Shown: positions 1 to 9,970 of the stretch, in pieces
How positions within the stretch are numbered: position 1 is the stretch's first letter
How the letters are laid out: every line of letters starts with the position of its first letter
NCBI GenBank assembly: GCA_030161315.1
Contig: BSQW01000005.1
Span: 43,802,274 to 43,866,273, forward strand
From: Eutrema japonicum
Lineage: Eukaryota > Streptophyta > Magnoliopsida > Brassicales > Brassicaceae
Direction of reading: 5' to 3'
DNA length: 64,000 nucleotides
Program-made: the position numbers and the translations under genes
The notes under the pieces: model-generated
Databases searched by the model: none
Told to the model about the DNA's origin: nothing
The model's input: the letters and a program-made list of their open reading frames with translations, nothing else

Positions 1-392
1 GCGATGTCTTCACAATGGATCTAAGCGAAGAAGAGCCTTGTTGGAGGTGTGTGACCGGTAGCGGAATGCCCGGAGCAGGAAACCCAGGAGGAGTAGCACC
101 ACCACCGAGGCTGGATCACGTAGCCGTTAACCTCCCTGGAGGGAGGATCTTGATCTTTGGCGGTTCGGTGGCTGGGCTTCACTCAGCGTCTCAGCTATAT
201 CTACTTGACCCAACGGAAGAGAAGCCCACTTGGAGAATACTAAACATTCCGGGGAGACCACCGCGGTTTGCTTGGGGACATGGCACTTGTGTTGTGGGAG
301 GAACACGAGCTATAGTGCTGGGTGGTCAGACCGGAGAAGAGTGGATGCTAAGTGAGCTACACGAGTTATCACTAGCGAGCTATCTCACGTAA
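1..392 (+). CDS. ZTL: ZEITLUPE (ADAGIO1) C-terminal end, partial
   Basis: This is the 3' end of the last exon of a ZTL/LKP2/FKF1 blue-light-receptor F-box gene. Coding continues from before the window (frame starts at base 3, residues DVFT before the Met at 15), so that Met is internal. The visible 130 residues are the last Kelch repeats, with the signatures PPRLDHVAV, GRILIFGGSVAGLHSASQ and TRAIVLGGQTGEEWMLSELH, ending SLASYLT. The family has LOV, F-box and six Kelch repeats; ZTL is part of an SCF E3 ligase that turns over clock proteins such as TOC1 and PRR5. I choose ZTL over LKP2 and FKF1 from the C-terminal wording and from the neighbours (At5g57370, VIN3, AIL5 follow as on A. thaliana chromosome 5). 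Confidence 0.9.
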   Translation, partial: DVFTMDLSEEEPCWRCVTGSGMPGAGNPGGVAPPPRLDHVAVNLPGGRILIFGGSVAGLHSASQLYLLDPTEEKPTWRILNIPGRPPRFAWGHGTCVVGGTRAIVLGGQTGEEWMLSELHELSLASYLT

Positions 393-915
393 AAGAAGAA
401 CCAAACAAGAGGCTATGAATCAAAGAGGTGCAGCCATAGAAAGAAGATGAAAGGTTTCTCTGTTTAGGATACTGAGCTTTAGAGAGAGCGACTCTGTGGT
501 GGGACTTTGGTGCTGATCATATTTTTTGTAGTCCTTCTTCTTATTCTTCTTCTTCTTCTTCTTCTTCCTCTTTAGGACTTTTAGTGCTTTTTATATAAAT
601 AGTGAAATGTAATCTCTGTCTCTCTAGGGTTTGTTTCTGTTGTTCTCTTTGAAGTTTGATGCTTATGAGGAGTGCATTTGTGTTCATATTCTGTAAATTT
701 TATTTATGATTTCACAAGTTTTAAATAAGATGCTCTCTCTTTATATGTATGTTACTGGACTAAATCGCAAAGTTTGAAACGTAGTTTTCAAATCCAATTC
801 CAAATATTTAACCTTTAGCCCTGTTGGCTATTAACATTTAAATTATGCTAATCTAATCGGTTGCAAAAGGTTACAAAAATCACAATTGAGAAAAAAAAAA
901 CAAAAAAATCCAACT
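393..915. other. ZTL 3' UTR and downstream host DNA
   Basis: Non-coding sequence after the ZTL stop codon. A pyrimidine-rich CTT microsatellite lies at about 536-573. The rest is AT-rich and contains no gene or RNA that I can see. Confidence 0.6.
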
Positions 916-917
916 TC

Positions 918-1533
918 GCATATACTAGGGCTGGACGTTTTAACCGAACCCGACCTGAAAAACCCGATCCCAAATTCGATCCGAACTAGAAAAATACCCA
1001 AACGGGTTTTAGTGTCTAAGTACTTTGGGTTTCAAATATTACCCGAACCGAAATCCGAACTACAAACTCAAAGCCCGAACTACAAACCCAAAACCAATTA
1101 CCCTTTGTTATACCGAATAAATCCGAAATCAAAAATATGCTTAGTAAAGTCGACATTTTTTTTAATATATTCATCAAAAAACTTGTTTGTTAATTTTTTT
1201 GGTTATTTATGATATGAGTTTTTGTTTTATATCACAAAAACTTTGAAATGTTTTTGTTTTATTTTACTCTATATCTTTAAGACTTTAATAATATGCTTTG
1301 GAATTTATGGATTTTATTTCTATGTTTCTTGTTTGAGTGTTTACAATTTAGGGACTTATAAACGTTTGTTGAATTATGATGACTTGTTTGAATTATTTCG
1401 GGTTTTTTTTATAGTATAGATAAAAATACTCGAACATAACCCGATTTTTTCCAAATTTACCCGAAACCATAGTTATTTTAGTTATAACCGAACCCAATTA
1501 ATACCGAACAAAACCCAACTCGGGTACCCGAAC
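918..1533. repeat. CCGAACC-rich non-autonomous element, probably hAT-like, degraded
   Basis: The segment opens with GGGCTGGACGTTTTAACCGA and closes with GGTACCCGAACGCCC. Both ends are studded with CCGAACC/CGGGTT words in inverted orientation around an AT-rich core. Such subterminal CCGAACCC repeats are common in small crucifer hAT-type elements. I could not find a convincing target-site duplication. The left boundary of the MULE E1 abuts it. Confidence 0.4.
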
Positions 1534-1860
1534 GCCCAAATAGGATCAATCACTATAATGACCTTAATGGTCTAAACCAAATTCACCTCTAACCCTTTTT
1601 TTCTCCATAACCTTATAACCTTACTAACATGTGTTAATCCCATTTTACCCTTACAATAAAATATTAAACAAATTAAATAAAACAAAAAAAGAAAAAGAAA
1701 TCTAGAAAAAACAAAAAAATTCAACCAATCAGGTCTCTTCTTCCATTCTTCTTCACGTTCTTCTGCTCCTTCCCCGTCGCGTTCTCCTGTCCGACGTCCA
1801 GCTCCTTCCCCGTCGTCTTCATCAGCTCCGTCGTCTTCATGGTCCTCTGACTTGGTATTC

Positions 1861-2554
1861 AGGTGAGTTTTTGCTCTTTTTTCTCTCTTTTTTGTGTCTT
1901 CTTCCATGCTACATTGATCTGAAAATTGATAATCAATTTGAAACACTAGATTGAAATTGAAATTGGGTATTCAATCAAATTCAAATTGGGTATTCAATTA
2001 GGGGATTTCCAAGTAATATTGAATAACCCAAGAGTATATATACGAGTAAATTTGTTTTCGTAGTCTAAGAGAAGCTTATGTTGATAATGTATGAATTTGT
2101 AAAGATTTAGAAGCTCTGAATCTGAATCGAAGCTGGTAATGTGTCTGGTATTACTAGTTTACTGGTATTACTAGTTTACTGGTATTACTAGCTAATGTTT
2201 TTAATTTCGTACATCTGGTATGACTAGTCACTGGTATTACTAGCTAATGTTTTTAATTTCGTACATCTGGTATGACTAGTCACTGGTATTACTAGCTAAT
2301 ATTTTTAATTTCGTACATCTGGTATTACTAGTCACTGGTATGACTAGTTCATTTGGTACATCTGGTAAGACTAGTCACTAGTATGACTATTTAATTTGGT
2401 ACATCTGGTAAGACTAGTCACTAGTATGCCTATTTAATTTGGTATATCTGGTAAGACTAGTCACTAGTATGACTATTTAATTTGGTATTACTGGTATATC
2501 TGGGATTATTGAGTTGTAATAAATACTAATGTTGTTTAATTTTTCTTTTTTCAG
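1861..2554 (+). repeat. vanA leader intron of E1 with CTGGTATTACTAG tandem repeats
   Basis: A CT-rich leader exon at about 1735-1860 ends in a donor (TTCAG followed by GTGAGT), and the acceptor TTTTTTCAG lies just before the vanA ATG. From about 2145 to 2500 the intron is a run of six or so 50-64-bp units built on CTGGTATTACTAG and GGTATGACTAGTCAC. These resemble, but do not match exactly, the YAGTATTAY sites found later in the element. Confidence 0.6.
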
Positions 2555-2560
2555 GGCACA

Positions 2561-4901
2561 ATGAATAGGAGTAATTTCACAGTCATAGATTTTGATTATG
2601 GGGGATATTATTCAGGCGGACAATGGATTGTAGGAGAAGATCCCAACTATACTTTATTGATGAAAGAATTGTTGGAGTAGTTAACTTTTTGTGGGTTGGT
2701 TAGTAGAATATGCAAGAAGATTAATGTTGATGAAGATACGACGAAGCTGAAGCTAACTTACATTCCATTTAGAGCGGATCAGAATAAGGCTAGTATAATC
2801 TTGGATGACGAAGATGTTATAGCATATGTAATGAGATACAAAGATGATTGTGCTAGTGTTTTGCATGTGGAACTCTTGGAAGGAGTCTCGCAAAACAAGA
2901 ATTTTGAGAAACGTTCAAGAGAGGATCAAGGAAGTGGAGTTGATGTATGGAATGAGGAGATTGTGAGTGATGGTAGAGCTAATGATTGTATGATGATTTC
3001 TCATAACACAGAATCTGAACCAACAGAACAGTTGCTATTGGACAATGCTCCTCATGATGCAGATTGTGAAAATGATCAACATGAAGAAGTTGCTTACGAT
3101 GTTGAAGTTACACCTAATGCACAAGCAAATGAGGTTGTCCATCATGAATGGGATGATGGTATTGACATGACTTTAGGTCAGGAGTTTGAGGGTAAACGAG
3201 CAGTGCAAGATTTAGTTGAGAGAGCTGTACATCTGAATTGTTTTGAGGTTGCTACAGTGAAGTCGACAACCGTATTATACGTGTTAAAATGTCGTGATGG
3301 TGCTTGTAAATGGTCTCTACGAGTTGCTAAGTATAAGAATTCAGATCGTTGGTCGGTTAGAACTTACAAGAAGAAGCATACATGTTCTCGGATAACTACA
3401 AGTACAAGCACCCAGTTTTCAAGAAAAGGCACACCGGGGTTGGTTGCATCTGTTGTACATCAGTTCTATCCAGGCCAATTCAACACTCCGAAACCTAAAA
3501 GTCTTGTAGGTTTGGTTCAAAGAGAACTTGGTGTTAATGTTTCTGTAACTACTGCGTGGAGAGGGAGACACAAAGCTATTAATGATTTGCGCGGAAGTCC
3601 GGATGAAAGTTTTACGAGGTTGCCTTCTTATTTACACATGTTGGAGGAGAAAAATCCTGGTACTGTAACATATGTGGAATGTGATGAGGAACAAACGTTT
3701 AAGTACCTATTTATCGCGTTGGGGGCGTGCATAGAAGGGTTTAGAGCTATGAGGAAAGTTATAATTCTGGATGGAACGCATCTTAGTTCAAAGCATCGTG
3801 GAGTGCTTATTGTTGTAATGGCTCAGGATCCAGACCGATCATTATCCCCTTGCTTTTGGGGTAGTTGATAGTGAGAATAATGCAAGTTGGAGTTGGTTTC
3901 TGAATAAGTTGAAAACAGTGGTGCCGGAGGATCCTGAAATTGTGTTTGTTTCTGATAGAAATCAGAGCATCATCAGGATGATAGGCGAAGTTTACGCGCA
4001 GTGTAAGCACGGGTATTGCATACAACATTTGTCCCAGAATGTCCAATCACACGTTTACGGTGTTAACAAAGAAGAAGTTACAGCGAAGTTCAGAGAGATG
4101 GCTCAGGTTTATACAGTTGGTGAGTTCACATCGCTCTATGATTCTTTTAGGAAGAGGTACCCTAAAGCAGTCGAGTATCTAGAGGAAAGTACAAGTGAGA
4201 ACAAATGGGCAAGGTGTTATTTCCCAGGAGAAAGGTACAACATAGATTCCACGAATTGTGTTGAATCTATGAATAATGTTTTAAGAGAAGCAAGACAATA
4301 CGCGTTATTACCGATGCTTGATGCTATTGTTGGGAAAATTGCGGAATGGTTTAATAAATATAGAAAACTTTCGTCTGAAGTTCCGGTGACAGAGATGCTG
4401 GTGCCTCGTGTTGCCAAGGAACTGCACCAAAGATGTCAGGATGCAAAGTTGTTACCGGTGACCGAGCTGAACTCGTTTACTCTTGTTTACACTGTGCTTG
4501 GACGTGATGGCAGAAATTATTTGGTGGATTTGACAAATAAAACATGCAGCTGCAATCATTTTGATATTGACAGGTACCCGTGTGTACATGCTATAGCGGC
4601 TGCTACCACGTACGCGAAGTCAGGGAAGCCACTCGAGTTGCATGAGTTATGCTCCGTCTATTATTTGATGGAGCAGTGGTCATTGGCATATCATAGGACA
4701 ATTTATCCAGTGCCTCATATGTCTGAATGGAATGTTCCCGAGGAAGTTAAAGCATCTTGCGTCATACCTCCTCCTTATACCAAAACAAAAGGAAGAAATA
4801 GAGTAAATCGGTACCCATCAGTTGGAGAACCTCGAAGAAGAAGAAAGCGTGGTGGGATAATTCATGGCTTATTTGCTGATAATCCTGGAACCAGTACCTA
4901 A
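2561..4901 (+). pseudogene. vanA-like MULE transposase of E1, broken
   Basis: This is a MuDR-type transposase gene. The start ATG at 2561 follows a splice acceptor and gives an N-terminus (FDYGGYYSGG) parallel to the E2 copy. Order: PB1-like N-terminus, acidic region, a zinc-binding domain of the plant MuDR type (Cys-Lys-Trp, then KKHTCS), the MULE catalytic core (FRAMRKVIILDGTHL, then VFVSDRNQSI and HGYCIQHLSQN), and a SWIM zinc finger (CSCNHFDIDRYPCVHAIAA), with a basic tail ending at 4901. Two lesions are visible: an in-frame TAG at 2678-2680, and a loss of two bases near 3838, where the frame shifts between AQDP and the FGVVDSEN segment. The open segments are 2696-3868 and 3909-4901. The catalytic aspartates survive. 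E1 therefore could only have moved with a transposase from elsewhere after these changes. Confidence 0.85.
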
Positions 4902-4949
4902 CTCGTTTGTGTAATTCCTTTGTGTAACTTGTTTGAGTTGTTGGATGTT

Positions 4950-5135
4950 AATTTCTGTCTCGGTAACACTGGATAACACTGTATTTAACACTGGTATTTC
5001 TGGTTTAATGTTAATTTCGTTCTCGGTAACACTGGTAACACTGGGTAACACTGGTATTTCTGGTTTAATGTTAATTTCGGTCTCGGTAACACTGGGTAAC
5101 ACTGGTATTTCTGGTTTAGTGTTATTTTGGAATTT
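4950..5135 (+). repeat. 3' tandem repeats after E1 vanA
   Basis: Three copies of a roughly 64-bp unit containing GGTAACACTGG and TGGTATTTCTGGTTTAATGT lie just downstream of the vanA stop codon. They sit in what is probably the 3' UTR. Confidence 0.6.
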
Positions 5136-5689
5136 TAATTTGAATTGAAAAATTCACAAAAAAAAGAACAACAAATATAAAATAGTAAAATTTACGATAC
5201 AGAAGTAACTATTAAATGTTAAAAAAATATGTATTAGGTTTATAAAATACATTTATACCATAATGATTTGTTATTAGAAAATTTACACAAGAACCACCTT
5301 ATACTATTAGGATCACTTTGTTAATATGAACCACCTTATGATGTGAAATGAAATTAAAAAGAGTTTTATGTAATATTAATGCACAAAGTCATTGGAAACA
5401 TACTTTAATTGACTAAAATAAACTGTAAAACTAGAAAACACATTTTAAGGGGTAGGTAATACTAAATTAATTTGAAAACACCCAAAAGTACAACTATTTA
5501 CAAATTAGTAATACTAGATTACTAGGGGATAACTATGTGTTAATTTTTGCAGGCCCAATTTTTTTTCCCGGGCCCAATATTTCGTTTTCGCGGGTTTTAG
5601 AATTTTTTGGATTTTCCCGGGCCCAATTAGTAATACTAGATTGAATTTTTTGGATTTTCTCATTTTTTTTTCACTTTCTCTCTCTTCCC

Positions 5690-6684
5690 CTTCCCCCTCT
5701 CGACGGCGACTCCATTCCCGAAAAGTTTTCTCCCCTTTCTCTGTTTAGGGTTTCTAGATTCTGGATTCAGGTAACATCTTGTTTAGGGTTTGTAGATTCT
5801 TGATTAATGTTAGATTTTCTTGGGTTTGTAGATTCTGGATTCATGTTAGATTTTCTTGGGTTTGTAGATTCTGGATTTTTTAGGGTTTGTAGATTCTGGA
5901 TTTGTTTTCCTTTGTTTAGGGTTTATGTTTGGTTAAAAAAGAGATTTATGTTTGATTTTCTTGGGTTTGTTTAGGGTTTGTAGATTCTAGATTCATGTTA
6001 TAATCGATATAGGGATTCTATTTTCTGAATTTCGATTTCCTGGGTAATACTGAACATAGTAATACGTAGTAATACTGAACCAAGTTTGTTTCCATGTTAA
6101 AGATATGGACCCGAGTTATAGTGACGAGAAGCGGAGGAAGAAGGAAATCGACATGCTTTAATCGATATAGGGATTCCATTTTCTGAATTTCGATTTCCTG
6201 GGTAATACTGAACATAGTAATACGTAGTAATACTGAACCAAGTTTGTTTCCATGTTAAAGATATGGACCCGAGTTATAGTGACGAGAAGCGGAGGAAGAA
6301 GGAAATCGACATGCTTTAATCGATTTAGGGATTCCATTTTCTGAATTTCGATTTCCTGGGTAATACTGAACAAAGTAATACGTAGTAATACTGAACCAAG
6401 TTTGTTTCCATGTTAAAGATATGGACCCGAGTTATAGTGACGAGAAGCGGAGGAAGAAGGAAATCGACATGCTTTAATCGATATAGGGATTCCATTTTCT
6501 GAATTTCGATTTCCTGGGTAATACTGAACATAGTAATACGTAGTAATACTGAACCAAGTTTGTTTCCATGTTAAAGATATGGACCCGAGTTATAGTGACG
6601 AGAAGCGGAGGAAGAAGGATGCGTATGGAGCTGAACAACAATGCTGAAGAGATTGCAAGGCTGAAAGCATTAAGCAAATGTTAA
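5690..6684 (+). pseudogene. vanB-like gene remnant of E1
   Basis: A CT-rich leader (about 5685-5768) ends in the donor ATTCAG|GTAACA and is followed by a GTAGATTCTGGATT-repeat intron. The first coding exon begins with the ATG of ATATGGACCCGAGTTATAGT and reads MDPSYSDEKRRKK. That exon is present in four tandem copies and partly again at 6957. After the last copy a short coiled-coil tail is readable in another frame (MRMELNNNAEEIARLKALSKC), ending at 6684; it resembles the C-terminal helix of the intact vanB in E2. The GRF zinc finger expected between is absent. I infer an internally deleted vanB gene; position and orientation between vanA and vanC agree with E2. Confidence 0.5.
6001..6632 (+). 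repeat. Four 158-bp tandem repeats carrying YAGTATTAY sites
   Basis: Units start at 6001, 6159, 6317 and 6475, exactly 158 bp apart and almost identical. Each holds the end of an intron, the short vanB-type exon and two exact GTAATACTG sites (complement CAGTATTAC), plus one GTAATACGT. Eight motif copies are therefore amplified with the repeat. Confidence 0.9.
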
Positions 6685-7159
6685 ACTTTTGTGCATTAAG
6701 CAAATGTTAAAAATCTTATTTGTTTTGTGGATTTAGCATCTTAGGGCGCTTGTTGTGGATTTAGCAAATGTTAAACTTTTGTTTTGTAAGACTTATTCGT
6801 TTAACTTATCTATATCTTTGACTTTCAAACCTTGCATTCCAAAACCGAAATACTAAGTATTACTAAGAATCGAATATAGTAATACATAGTAATATATTGA
6901 ATATTGAATATTGAACATTGAACATAGTAATACCAAGTTTGTTTCCATATTACAGATATGGACCCGAGTTATAGTGACGATAAACGGAACCCTAATATGC
7001 TAATTCTTTGGCTTTTTGTCTGGCCACCTTCTGAAAGGAGTTGAGACATAGAGCTTGAGGGAAGGCGTCTGCTGAGGTTGTTCAGTAGCGGCGGCTTCTT
7101 CTAGGGAACTCACAATAGGCTCTTCACGTGGGCTTTGGTTGCTGATCTCCATGGGCTCT

Positions 7160-7870
7160 GGTTGCTGATCTCCTTCGATAGCCTCTGATTCTTTCTCCAT
7201 GGGCTGAGGTTGTTGGTCTTCACGCTCCTCATTTTCATCAGCCTCCTTCATAGTCTCCATTCCAAAATAGAAATACAAAGTATTACTAAGAAATACTAAG
7301 TATTACTAAGAATATGTGACTTTCTTGTTTTTCAAAGAAAAAGTGTTTTTACCTCATCATGGTCCTCTGATACCTTCTCCATGGGCTCTGGTTGCTGAGG
7401 TTGTTGGTCTTCACGCTCCTCATTTTCATCAGCCTCATTCATAGTCTCCATTCCAAAACAGAAATACAAAGTATTACTAAGAAATACTAAGTATTACTAA
7501 GAATATGTGACTTTCTTGTTTTTCAAAGAAAAAATGTTTTTACCTCATCATGGTCCTCTGATACATTCTCTATGGGCTCTGGTTGCTGAGGTTGTTGGTC
7601 TTCACGCTCCTCATTTTCATCAGCCTCATTCATAGTCTCCATTCCAAAACAGAAATACAAAGTATTACTAAGAAATACTAAGTATTACTAAGAATATGTG
7701 ACTTTCTTGTGACTTTCTTGTTTTTCAAAGAAAAAGTGTTTTTACCTCATCATGGTCCTCTGATACCTTCTCCATGGGCTCTGGTTGCTGAGGTTGTTGG
7801 TCTTCACGCTCCTCATTTTCATTAGCCTCCTTCGTAGTCTGCATTCCAAAATAGAAATACTACGTATTAC
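7160..7870 (-). repeat. Tandem exon-plus-intron duplications in the E1 minus-strand gene
   Basis: A roughly 191-bp unit repeats with ACCTCAT starts at 7351, 7542 and 7744 (the last enlarged by an 11-bp duplication), with a related copy near 8078. Each unit includes one coding exon and an intron with AAGTATTACTAAG words. Confidence 0.8.
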
Positions 7871-8377
7871 TAAGAAATACTAAGCGTTTGATTCAACAGA
7901 AATACTAAGTATTACTTCGCTAGTCGCATCTTGCTCATCGGCATGAGCCTCTTTCGAACCCTGCATTCCAAAACCAAAATACTAAGTATTACTAAGAAAT
8001 CCTAAGTATTACCGAAACAGAAATACTAAGTATTACCAAAATGTGACTTTCTTGTTTTTCAAAGAAAAAGTGTTTTTACCTCATCCTGGTGAGCCTCCTC
8101 ATTTGATACCTGCTCAGGTTGTTGGTCTCCTCCGGCAGCCGCAGCTTCTTCTCTTGAATCCACAACGGTCTCCGTTGTTTGGTCTTTCGAACCCTGCATT
8201 CCAAAACAGAAATACTAAGTATTATTACGAATTACTAAACATTCCAAAACAGAAATACTTAGTATTACCGAAACATAAATACTAAGTATTACCTTATCTA
8301 TTATGCCACCATCATTATCACCACCTATAACGTCTTGAGCCTCATAAGCATGATTGTCATTCAAATTATATTCCCGT

Positions 8378-8466
8378 ATTACTGGACTAGTATTACTGGA
8401 CTAGTAATACTGGACCAGTATTACTGGTCTAGTATTACTGGTCTAGTATTACTAGTCCAGTATTAC
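8378..8466. repeat. Dense cluster of YAGTATTAY motifs in E1
   Basis: About 90 bp built almost wholly of (C/T)AGTATTAC on either strand, six exact matches separated by TGGTC/TGGAC. It lies in an intron of the minus-strand gene of E1. It is the densest array of this motif in the window. Confidence 0.85.
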
Positions 8467-9199
8467 TAGAAACCCATAAACTTACAAGTGCATAATCCCA
8501 TAAATTTCAACTTCCGGTACTAACTAAAACGATTAGATTTACTTGTGTGCATCAACAGAGTCTGTTCCTAATCAATTTGAACCCAAATTCGATAATTGAT
8601 TATGCACTAACAAAATGATGAGTTACATACCGGAATCCTACATACCGCCGTTGAATGTTCTTCAATTGCAACTATACGCTCGGATACAGTTTCTTCGTCA
8701 CTGGAATCCGATTTTTCATTCTCTGAAACCGTCGGGGTCTCGTCTTCATAAACGATCCTCCTAGATGGTCTCTTCTCCTTCTCTGGAACCGTATCTGGAA
8801 CCTCTTCTCCTAAACCGTAGTTTGCATTCTTTGTTCTTGCCATAGTGTTACCAAGTAATACAGAACTTAGTCGATTTTATCTGGGAAATAAAGGATTTTG
8901 GTGGGACAAGGAACTGCAAATCGCGAAAAAATATGAAGGTAAGTTACATGGGTACTGAATCGTCGTTTTAAAATTTTTAGGGTTTTTTTTCTTCTGTTTT
9001 CGGGTCGGGTTTAATCCGAATAGAGTGAATTTGGGTGGATCCAGATACTGGTTGGGTCGTAAATATGTTATACTTTGAGGTACAAAATTGTTGTTTATCG
9101 CTTTTTCGTTTAAAAAAAAATTGAATAACAAATTCAGTTTTATAAGGAGGTTATTCTGGCATTATTTTGCAAGCTCAAGGTCATCGTAGTGTTTGATCC

Positions 9200-9291
9200 G
9201 CCCAAATAACAAAGAAAACAATTGGGGAAAAATTAGAGTATCTCTCTGGGTGAAAGTTGCTTAAAACCCTGACACAACCACCGTCCTCACT
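9200..9291. other. Host DNA between E1 and E2
   Basis: The only unoccupied host sequence between the two elements. It starts with the right TSD of E1 and ends with the left TSD of E2 (CCGTCCTCACT, 9281-9291). It should be the original proximal promoter or leader of the SNRNP27 gene, because the same TSD resumes at 17889, twelve bases before that gene's start codon. Confidence 0.65.
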
Positions 9292-9970
9292 GAGCGACAT
9301 TCTCATATGCCACTTTTCTTTAAAAAAAATTCTACCATGCCATGTACTATTCTACATGCCATCATATATGTATAATGCCCATTTTAACCTTAATGAAATT
9401 TGTTAAAAAAAAAAAAAAAAAATTAAAACTGAAGAAAACTAGCGTCCCTCGACCCCGTCACCTCCCTCCTCCTCCCGAGCCGCCATTGTTGCTCAAACCG
9501 AGCTCCTTCAACCACGGCCTCCGTCACCTCCGGCGAGTTCTTCGTTCTCGTTGGTCTCGGTTTCTTCTCCTTTCTCCATCGGATTTGGTGAGTTCATTGA
9601 TATGAGATTTGGGGATTTGTTAGATTTAGGGATTTGAAAAGAAATTTGGTTGTTTTGGTAGCACATTTGGTTCTATTTGGTTTGTAATGATGTTTGATGG
9701 TAAGAATAGCTATTTCCATAGGTTATTTATCGAATTTAGATGTTGAATGGTGGTAAATCTAGAGGAAACCACGATTTAGAATCGATCCCAAATCTGAAAA
9801 TCTGCAGACTTATGACAACTAGAACATATGGTATAACTGAGAGATAGTAGGACAACTGGTTCAAATGGTATATAACTGAGAGATATTAGGACAACTGGAA
9901 CAAATGGAATAACTATGACAAATTATGTAATTCGTAATTTGTGTTTTTTTTATCTTATTTCTAGGTTGCG

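Larger units (their letters stand above)
7000..8843 (-). pseudogene. Acidic multi-exon gene at the vanC position of E1
   Basis: Read on the minus strand, the gene starts at the ATG 8841-8843 (MARTKNANYGLGEEVPD) and ends with the exon at 7000-7278 (stop 7000-7002, tail PFRRWPDKKPKN). Between are small exons rich in Glu, Asp, Gln and Pro. Exon 1 ends at one of two GTATGT donors near 8646 or 8631. A later exon reads NLNDNHAYEAQDVIGGDN and ends before 8295. Then come GSKDQTTETV, GSKEAHADEQ and a run of four near-identical exons with NEEREDQQPQ and KVSEDHDE, each with donor GAG|GTAAAA. Acceptors are TGCAG in two cases but mutated to GGAG in others. No DUF1985 domain is present. It may be a degenerate vanC or a distinct accessory gene; function cannot be read from sequence. 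Confidence 0.55.
1543..9199 (+). mobile_element. E1: VANDAL-type MULE (7.66 kb) with 9-bp TSD
   Basis: The element is bounded by the 9-bp direct repeat GCCCAAATA (1534-1542 and 9200-9208), the size expected for MuDR-type insertion. The ends are imperfect inverted repeats: left GGATCAATCACTATAATGAC, right (reverse complement) GGATCAAACACTACGATGAC, both continuing CTT. Order inside: vanA-like transposase (plus), collapsed vanB-like gene (plus), acidic multi-exon gene in the vanC position (minus, convergent). Non-coding parts carry tandem repeats full of GTATTACT words. At least sixteen exact YAGTATTAY sites (either strand) lie at about 5456, 5508, 5630, 6045-6550 and 8380-8465; this is the motif I recall for VANC21 of VANDAL21. 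The coding regions are broken, so the element is probably not autonomous. Confidence 0.85.

Noticed and set aside
15..17. ATG at 15 as start of a small Kelch gene
   Set aside because: The frame is open to the window edge and continues ZTL coding (DVFT before it).
6018..6677. Four similar minus-strand frames (MFSITQEIEIQKMESL)
   Set aside because: They arise from the 158-bp tandem repeat and run antisense to a vanB exon; no protein family.
9292..9320. E2 ends placed at ATTCTCATATGCCA on both sides
   Set aside because: This gives no target duplication; CCGTCCTCACT does, and it restores a plausible leader for the host gene.
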